Positions 59,741 through 64,000 of a stretch of 64,000 nucleotides of DNA are shown here, in pieces (the first letter of the stretch is position 1; the number at the start of each line of letters is the position of its first letter). The translations under genes and the position numbers were made by a program. The stretch lies in assembly GCF_009674565.1 (NCBI RefSeq), contig NZ_WKJL01000002.1, positions 1 to 64,000 on the forward strand. The letters are read 5' to 3'. This stretch comes from Duganella aquatilis (GTDB lineage: Bacteria > Pseudomonadota > Gammaproteobacteria > Burkholderiales > Burkholderiaceae_D). The notes under the pieces were generated by a model. That model ran no database searches, was not told the DNA's origin, and saw nothing but the letters and a program-made list of their open reading frames with translations.

Positions 59741-60998
59741 GCTTCTCTCCGTGTGTATCGATAGGATCCCAGATCAGGCGGGGATCGAACTGCATGGACG
59801 CGATCATGGTCAGCACCACCACCGCGCAAAACGCCAGCGCGCCGGGACCGGCCGTAATCACCGCCAGCGTCTGGAAGCGCACCAGCGCCACCGTCAGCGT
59901 AATGACAAAAATATCGAGCATCGACCAGCGGCCGACAAACTCCACGATGCGGTACAACTTCGTGCGCTGCAAGGGCTGCCAGCGCGAGCGCCGCTGCGCG
60001 GTCCACGCCAGCAGCGTCAGCGCCACCAGCTTCAGCACCGGCACCACGATGCTGGCAATGAAAATGATCACCGCCAGCGCCGGCGAGCCGCTGGTCCAGA
60101 AATACACCACGCCGCTGATGATGGTGTCGTCCTCCTGGCCGAACAGCGAATGCGTGTACATCACCGGCAGCAGGTTGGCGGGGATGTACAGGATGGCCGC
60201 CGCCAGCAGGAAGGCCCAGGTGCGGCCCACGCTGTCCGGATGCCGCCGGTACAGCCGCGCGCCGCAACGCGCGCAGTACTGGTGCCGCAACGTGTACTTC
60301 ACCGACTCCACCAGACCGCAGCTGTGGCACGCCAGCAGCGGCGCCTTGGCCAGCGCCGTGTACGAAAACGTCTTCTGCGCCACCCGGCGCGGCCCCGGCA
60401 GGTGCTCGCCGATATTCCATAAAATCTTCGGATCGAACGACACCACGATGGCCAGCATCATGGTCAGCACGCCGAACGCGAACACGCCCGGCTGCACGAT
60501 CACCTCGGCCAGGCTGGTCATCTTGACGATGGTGATCAGGATGCCGATCATCAGCACCTCCGTCATGCCCCAGCGCCGCGCCAGGCCCACCGCGCGCAGC
60601 AGGTGGTCGAAGCCCGAAGGCCTGCGTCCGGCACGCAGCGACAGCGTCACATACAACAGGGAACCCAGTTCCACCGCCGGCAGCAGGATCGTGAACAGGA
60701 ACACCACCACCGCCACCGCCTGCATCTGCTCCGTCCACAGCACGCGGATGGCGCCCAGCAGCGTGGCGCTGGTGCTGTAGCCGCCGACATCCAGCTGCAC
60801 GATCGGGAAGAACTGCGCGATCAGAAAAGTGAACACCGCGCCCAGCGTGATCGCCGCCATGCGGTTGGCGTTGGAATGGATGCCGCGATACAGGACCGAG
60901 TGGCAACGCACGCAGCGCGCCTTCTCGCGCGGGCGTACCGGGCGGCGCTGGTGCAGCACGCCGCAGTCGTGGCAACTGATTAAATCGTATCGATGCAC
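59733..60998 (-). CDS. pqiA: PqiA-type membrane protein
   Basis: A 421-residue polytopic membrane protein made of two PqiA domains. Each opens with a Cys-rich pair: CHDCGVLHQ ... ARCVRCHSVLYRG (residues 9-43), and CHSCGLVES ... QYCARCGARLYRR (about 219-250), probably binding a metal. About four helices follow each. It is the inner-membrane partner of PqiB. First gene of the pqiABC operon. Its start lies six bases from a putative divergent frame used only to extend the neighbouring gene. Confidence 0.9.
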   Translation of the reverse strand: MHRYDLISCHDCGVLHQRRPVRPREKARCVRCHSVLYRGIHSNANRMAAITLGAVFTFLIAQFFPIVQLDVGGYSTSATLLGAIRVLWTEQMQAVAVVVFLFTILLPAVELGSLLYVTLSLRAGRRPSGFDHLLRAVGLARRWGMTEVLMIGILITIVKMTSLAEVIVQPGVFAFGVLTMMLAIVVSFDPKILWNIGEHLPGPRRVAQKTFSYTALAKAPLLACHSCGLVESVKYTLRHQYCARCGARLYRRHPDSVGRTWAFLLAAAILYIPANLLPVMYTHSLFGQEDDTIISGVVYFWTSGSPALAVIIFIASIVVPVLKLVALTLLAWTAQRRSRWQPLQRTKLYRIVEFVGRWSMLDIFVITLTVALVRFQTLAVITAGPGALAFCAVVVLTMIASMQFDPRLIWDPIDTHGEKHV

Positions 60999-61094
60999 AG
61001 GGTGGCCGTTCGGTCAATAATGACCATATCATACGACAAAGCAGTATCAGCTATCATAGCGTACCAATCCAATAACAATACCGAGAAACAGTCC

Positions 61095-61826
61095 ATGTCC
61101 CGCTGTTGGTCCGTGCTGCTGGCAGCCGCCTTTTCCCTCTCCGCATCCGCGCCCGCCGCGGCGCAAGGCCCGGACACGCTTATCTTCGGCACCACCCACG
61201 AACCCGACTCCATCGTCTACCAGTACGCGCGCGACTACCTGCAACGCCTGTGCGGCGAGATCCGCCAGCGCTGCCAGCTGCAAAGCCTGCCGGGCAGGCG
61301 CAGCGAAGCGATGCTGGCCGACGGCAGCCTCGCTGGTGAAATAGGTCGGGTCAAGGAATATGGCCGCAAGCATCCACAGTACCTGCGGCTGGACGAGCCG
61401 TTTGTGCAGACACGCACATATATCTTCACGCCGGCCGGGCAGCCGGTGATCGATAGCTGGGAGGCGCTGGCCGCCGGTGCGCGCACTGTCAGCTACAAGC
61501 GCGGCATCCTGACCTACCAGCTCAAGCTCGATGCGCTCAAGCCGCGCGTGCAGCCGCACGACGTGCAGAACGTGCCGGCCTGCCTGAACATGGTGATTAA
61601 CCGGCGCGATCACGCCTGCGTCTACGACGACGGCAGCCTGAGCGCCGTCTCCACGGCCATGCTGTCGCAGGGCCGCATCGGCAAGCCGGTGGAGGAACTG
61701 AATCTCTACATCTACCTGGGCCGGGACCACAGTGCGCTGGCCGGCGCCCTCAACCCCGCCGCCAGGCGCCTGCAAACGCAGGGCCTGAACGCGGAACTGC
61801 ACCGCAAATACTTCGGCGTCAAATAA
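61095..61826 (+). CDS. Periplasmic substrate-binding-like protein
   Basis: A 243-residue exported protein (signal peptide near AAA-QG). TLIFGTTHEPDSIVYQYARDYLQRLCGEI and the following RSEAMLADGSLAGEIGRVKEY resemble the family 3 amino-acid binding fold, with VSYKRGILTYQL after the hinge. No transporter genes are adjacent, so it may be a stand-alone sensor or signalling protein. Its weak ribosome site lies about eight bases upstream of ATG 61095; the frame stays open to 60993. It ends two bases from the convergent thioesterase gene. Confidence 0.78.
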   Translation: MSRCWSVLLAAAFSLSASAPAAAQGPDTLIFGTTHEPDSIVYQYARDYLQRLCGEIRQRCQLQSLPGRRSEAMLADGSLAGEIGRVKEYGRKHPQYLRLDEPFVQTRTYIFTPAGQPVIDSWEALAAGARTVSYKRGILTYQLKLDALKPRVQPHDVQNVPACLNMVINRRDHACVYDDGSLSAVSTAMLSQGRIGKPVEELNLYIYLGRDHSALAGALNPAARRLQTQGLNAELHRKYFGVK

Positions 61827-61828
61827 GC

Positions 61829-62278
61829 TTATTTGTCCTTGATGCTGGACGCCAGGTCCTGATAGTCGTCGGTCTTGACCAGCGCCTGCCAGGTCGCCAT
61901 CAAGTCCGGCGGCGGTGCGATCAGCTTGCGCGCCGACAGATCCAGCCAGCCGCCGGTGCTGTTGACGCGCGCCGCCAGCTTGCCGTCCGGGCGGATGATG
62001 TCCGAGCGCAGTATCCAGCGGCTGCCGTCTTCGGCCAGGCCCGCCAGTTCCAGCGTCACGGTGATCTCTTCCAGCAGCAGCACTTCCTTGAAGTACGCGA
62101 TTTCATCCTTCATCACCACCGGGCCGATCTTCAGCCGCATGAACTCGCGCATCGGGAAGCCATGCTCCGACAGGAACAGCATGCGCACATCGCCGGACTT
62201 GTCGAGGAAAGCCGTGTTGCGCATATGGCTGTTGAAGTCCATATCGCCCCAGCCGGCCATCAGTTTTTTCGAAAACAT
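61829..62278 (-). CDS. 4HBT-type acyl-CoA thioesterase
   Basis: A 149-residue hotdog-fold protein. AGWGDMDFNSHMRNTAFLDKSGD is the catalytic signature of the YbgC/FadM group with Asp and His in the active site. ATG 62278 follows GGAG by six bases; the start overlaps the neighbouring M20 stop by none but is only one base away. It hydrolyses acyl-CoA thioesters; substrate unknown. Confidence 0.87.
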   Translation of the reverse strand: MFSKKLMAGWGDMDFNSHMRNTAFLDKSGDVRMLFLSEHGFPMREFMRLKIGPVVMKDEIAYFKEVLLLEEITVTLELAGLAEDGSRWILRSDIIRPDGKLAARVNSTGGWLDLSARKLIAPPPDLMATWQALVKTDDYQDLASSIKDK

Positions 62279-62279
62279 C

Positions 62280-63506
62280 TTACGCTCCAAGGAAATCGAA
62301 TAAGGTGGATGCTACCACCTTGGTCGCCTTGCGCAGGTCTTCGAGGTTGAGGCGTTCATCGGCCTTCTTGGCGTTCGATTCCGGCACCGTGCGCGGGCCG
62401 GCGCCGTACAGCACCGCCGGGATGCCATGTTCGCCGTACAGGCGCGCATCGGCGTACAACGGCGTGCCTTGCGCCGGGATCTTCTCGCCGATGAAGGTTT
62501 CGGCGTTCTGCTGGATGCTGGCCACCAGCTTCTCCGTGCCCGGCCGCTCGCGCAGCGCGTGCGACAGCAGCAGGCGCTTGATCTCCAGCGTGATGCCGGG
62601 CACGCCCTGCACCGCCGCTTCGATCAGCGCGCGCACGTGCGCCTCCACCGCCACCGGATCTTCTTCCGGGATCATGCGGCGGTCCATCTTCAGCGTCACC
62701 TTGCCCGGCACCACGTTGGTGTTGGTGCCGCCGTCGATGCGGCCCACCAGCATGGTCGGCGAATCGATGCCGGCGATCTTCGACTTGATCTTCTTCAGTT
62801 CCGGCAGCTCGCCGTAGATGGCATTCAGGATGCGCGTGGCCGCCTGCAAGGCGTCGTGGCCCGTCTCAGGCATCGCGCCGTGGCCGGACTTGCCGTGCAC
62901 CGTCACCTCCAGTTGCAGGCAGGCGTTGTGCGCGGTGACGATGTTGTAGCTGAAGCCCGCCGCGATCACGTAATCCGGCTTGGTCAGCTTCTGCTCCAGC
63001 AGCCAGCCTGGCCCCAGCAGACCGCCGAACTCCTCGTCATAGGTGAAGTGCAGTTCCAGCCCACCCTTCAGCGGCACGCCCAGCGCCTCCAGCGCGCGCG
63101 TGGCAAAGATGTAGGTGGCGAAGTCGCACTTGGACACCGCCGCCGCGCGGCCATAGATATAGCCCTTGTCGACCACACCGCCATACGGTGGATAGGTCCA
63201 GTTGTCACCTGGCGGCACCACGTCGCCATGCGCATTCAGCGCAATGGTCGGGCCGCCGTCCGCATACGGGCGGCGCACGATCAGGTTGGTGATGCTCTCC
63301 ATGCCGTAGTCGCGCACTTCCTGCTGCGGCACGGCGTGCTTTTCGGCGGTCCAGCCGTAAGCCTTGACCAGATCGGCCACCATGTCCGCGTGCGGCGCGT
63401 TATTGCCCGGCGGCGTATCGGTCGGCACGCGCAGCAGCTGTTGCAGCACGCCGACCTCCTCGTCGAAGTGTGCGTCGATCCATTCGGCCAGTTTTTGCTT
63501 GGTCAT
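62280..63506 (-). CDS. M20 family metallopeptidase
   Basis: A 408-residue dizinc peptidase/deacylase. LNAHGDVVPPGDNW carries the first metal His and Asp; TYDEEFGGLLG the catalytic Glu pair; HGKSGHGAMPETGHD the lid-domain His; and YGAGPRTV a late metal-binding region. These match ArgE/DapE/CPG2-type enzymes. It is between the thioesterase and the urate hydroxylase, 11 bp from the latter, suggesting a part in purine or ureide degradation, though the substrate is not set by sequence. Confidence 0.9.
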   Translation of the reverse strand: MTKQKLAEWIDAHFDEEVGVLQQLLRVPTDTPPGNNAPHADMVADLVKAYGWTAEKHAVPQQEVRDYGMESITNLIVRRPYADGGPTIALNAHGDVVPPGDNWTYPPYGGVVDKGYIYGRAAAVSKCDFATYIFATRALEALGVPLKGGLELHFTYDEEFGGLLGPGWLLEQKLTKPDYVIAAGFSYNIVTAHNACLQLEVTVHGKSGHGAMPETGHDALQAATRILNAIYGELPELKKIKSKIAGIDSPTMLVGRIDGGTNTNVVPGKVTLKMDRRMIPEEDPVAVEAHVRALIEAAVQGVPGITLEIKRLLLSHALRERPGTEKLVASIQQNAETFIGEKIPAQGTPLYADARLYGEHGIPAVLYGAGPRTVPESNAKKADERLNLEDLRKATKVVASTLFDFLGA

Positions 63507-63517
63507 TACTCATTCCT

Positions 63518-64000
63518 TCATTGTGCGCCGGACTCGTACCAGGCCGCGATCTGCGCCCGTTCCGCGTCGGTCATATTGGTCAGGTTAGCCAGCGGCATCG
63601 CCTTGGTCTGCACTACCTGTTTGTAGATTTTTTCCGCGTTCTGGTGGATCTGGTCCGCGCTGTCGAACGTCACGCCCAGCGGCGCCGCCGCGAAGCCGGC
63701 CTGCGTCGGATGCGCCGAGTGGCACGACACGCAGCGCTGCGCGATCACGCCCTGAACCTTGGCGAATGCCGCCGCCGGATCGGCCGCCGGCGCCGACGCC
63801 ACAGGCTTGGGCGGCGCGATCGCCACCGCCACGCCGGCCAGCAGCGCCACGCCGATGGCCGGATAGCGCCACTCCACGCGGCCTTTGTGGCGCAGGTTGA
63901 AGAAGTGGCGAATGAACACGCCGGCCGCCATGATAAACGCCAGCACCAGCCACGCGCGGTCGTTCCGGTACGTCATCGCATAGTGGTTGCTGATCATGAT
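63518..64000 (-). CDS. puuD: PuuD-type urate hydroxylase, C-terminal part (5' end outside window)
   Basis: The visible 160 residues are the C-terminus of a longer protein that continues past base 64000. NHYAMTYRNDRAWLVLAFIMAAGVFIRHFFNLRH is a last membrane segment and linker, and the end domain has the c-type heme motif CVSCHSA with MPLANLTNMTDAERAQIAAWY carrying the axial Met. This matches the membrane urate hydroxylase PuuD, which oxidises urate and hands electrons to the cytochrome. It is the first gene of an apparent operon with M20 and thioesterase genes. Confidence 0.88.
   Translation of the reverse strand: MMISNHYAMTYRNDRAWLVLAFIMAAGVFIRHFFNLRHKGRVEWRYPAIGVALLAGVAVAIAPPKPVASAPAADPAAAFAKVQGVIAQRCVSCHSAHPTQAGFAAAPLGVTFDSADQIHQNAEKIYKQVVQTKAMPLANLTNMTDAERAQIAAWYESGAQ

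Overview
The window is GC-rich and gene-dense, with almost no foreign DNA. Its content (nodT/mdtAC-type efflux pump, four TonB-dependent receptors, a pqiABC cluster, SOS-controlled polB, a cytochrome-c-tailed urate hydroxylase, and many LysR regulators and two-component systems) suggests a free-living betaproteobacterium. My best guess is a Massilia/Duganella-like member of the Oxalobacteraceae; this is inferred from gene content, not from a marker gene.

Layout. 1-7539: an RND tripartite efflux pump with its OmpR/CusS-type two-component system, followed by tRNA-Pro(CGG) at 7558. 7655-12209: a secreted esterase, an EF-hand protein, an alpha/beta hydrolase and an EnvZ/OmpR-type pair. 12325-13899: a hipBA-type toxin-antitoxin module with a nested inverted repeat as likely operator. 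13952-19148: a minus-strand operon of polysaccharide lyase, TonB receptor and polysaccharide lyase, preceded by two LacI-type palindromes. 19186-22295: a molybdate/tungstate-like binding protein and permease without an ATPase, diverging from a carboxymuconolactone-decarboxylase-like gene and a LysR gene, with a T-N11-A array between. 23053-27861: a cobalamin riboswitch controlling a TonB receptor and a PepSY membrane protein, diverging from a Ni/Co transporter gene. 27809-35899: a large hybrid-type sensor kinase, a methyltransferase remnant, a GH9 cellulase with its own LacI-type palindrome, and a siderophore receptor with a secreted partner behind a possible Fur box. 36088-43256: DUF2325, a small molybdopterin-domain protein, a glutamine amidotransferase, a ModE-like regulator, a BPSL0067-like protein, pirin with its LysR, DoxX and PEP mutase. 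43267-46405: polB with a perfect LexA box beside a perfect 91-bp palindrome. 46532-49365: a NarL/DISM-type two-component system and a solitary Flp pilin missed by ordinary ORF calling. 49833-52372: a further TonB receptor sharing the LacI-type operator. 52487-57528: acyl-CoA dehydrogenase, phosphatase, MFS transporter and two LysR regulators. 57525-60998: pqiABC. 61095-64000: a binding-protein-like gene, thioesterase, M20 peptidase and the C-terminus of PuuD.

The most interesting signals are (i) palindromes with a central CG and the shared core AAATCGTTT/AAACGTTT upstream of the lyase operon, the GH9 cellulase and a distant TonB receptor, which suggest one dispersed polysaccharide-uptake regulon; (ii) the perfect 45-bp-arm palindrome abutting a LexA box and a stop codon; (iii) a BPSL0067-family protein that seems to have lost its catalytic Cys and His; and (iv) a perfect 9-6-9 palindrome between DUF2325 and a molybdopterin-domain gene. 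All functional assignments come from reading the sequence; no database search was run.
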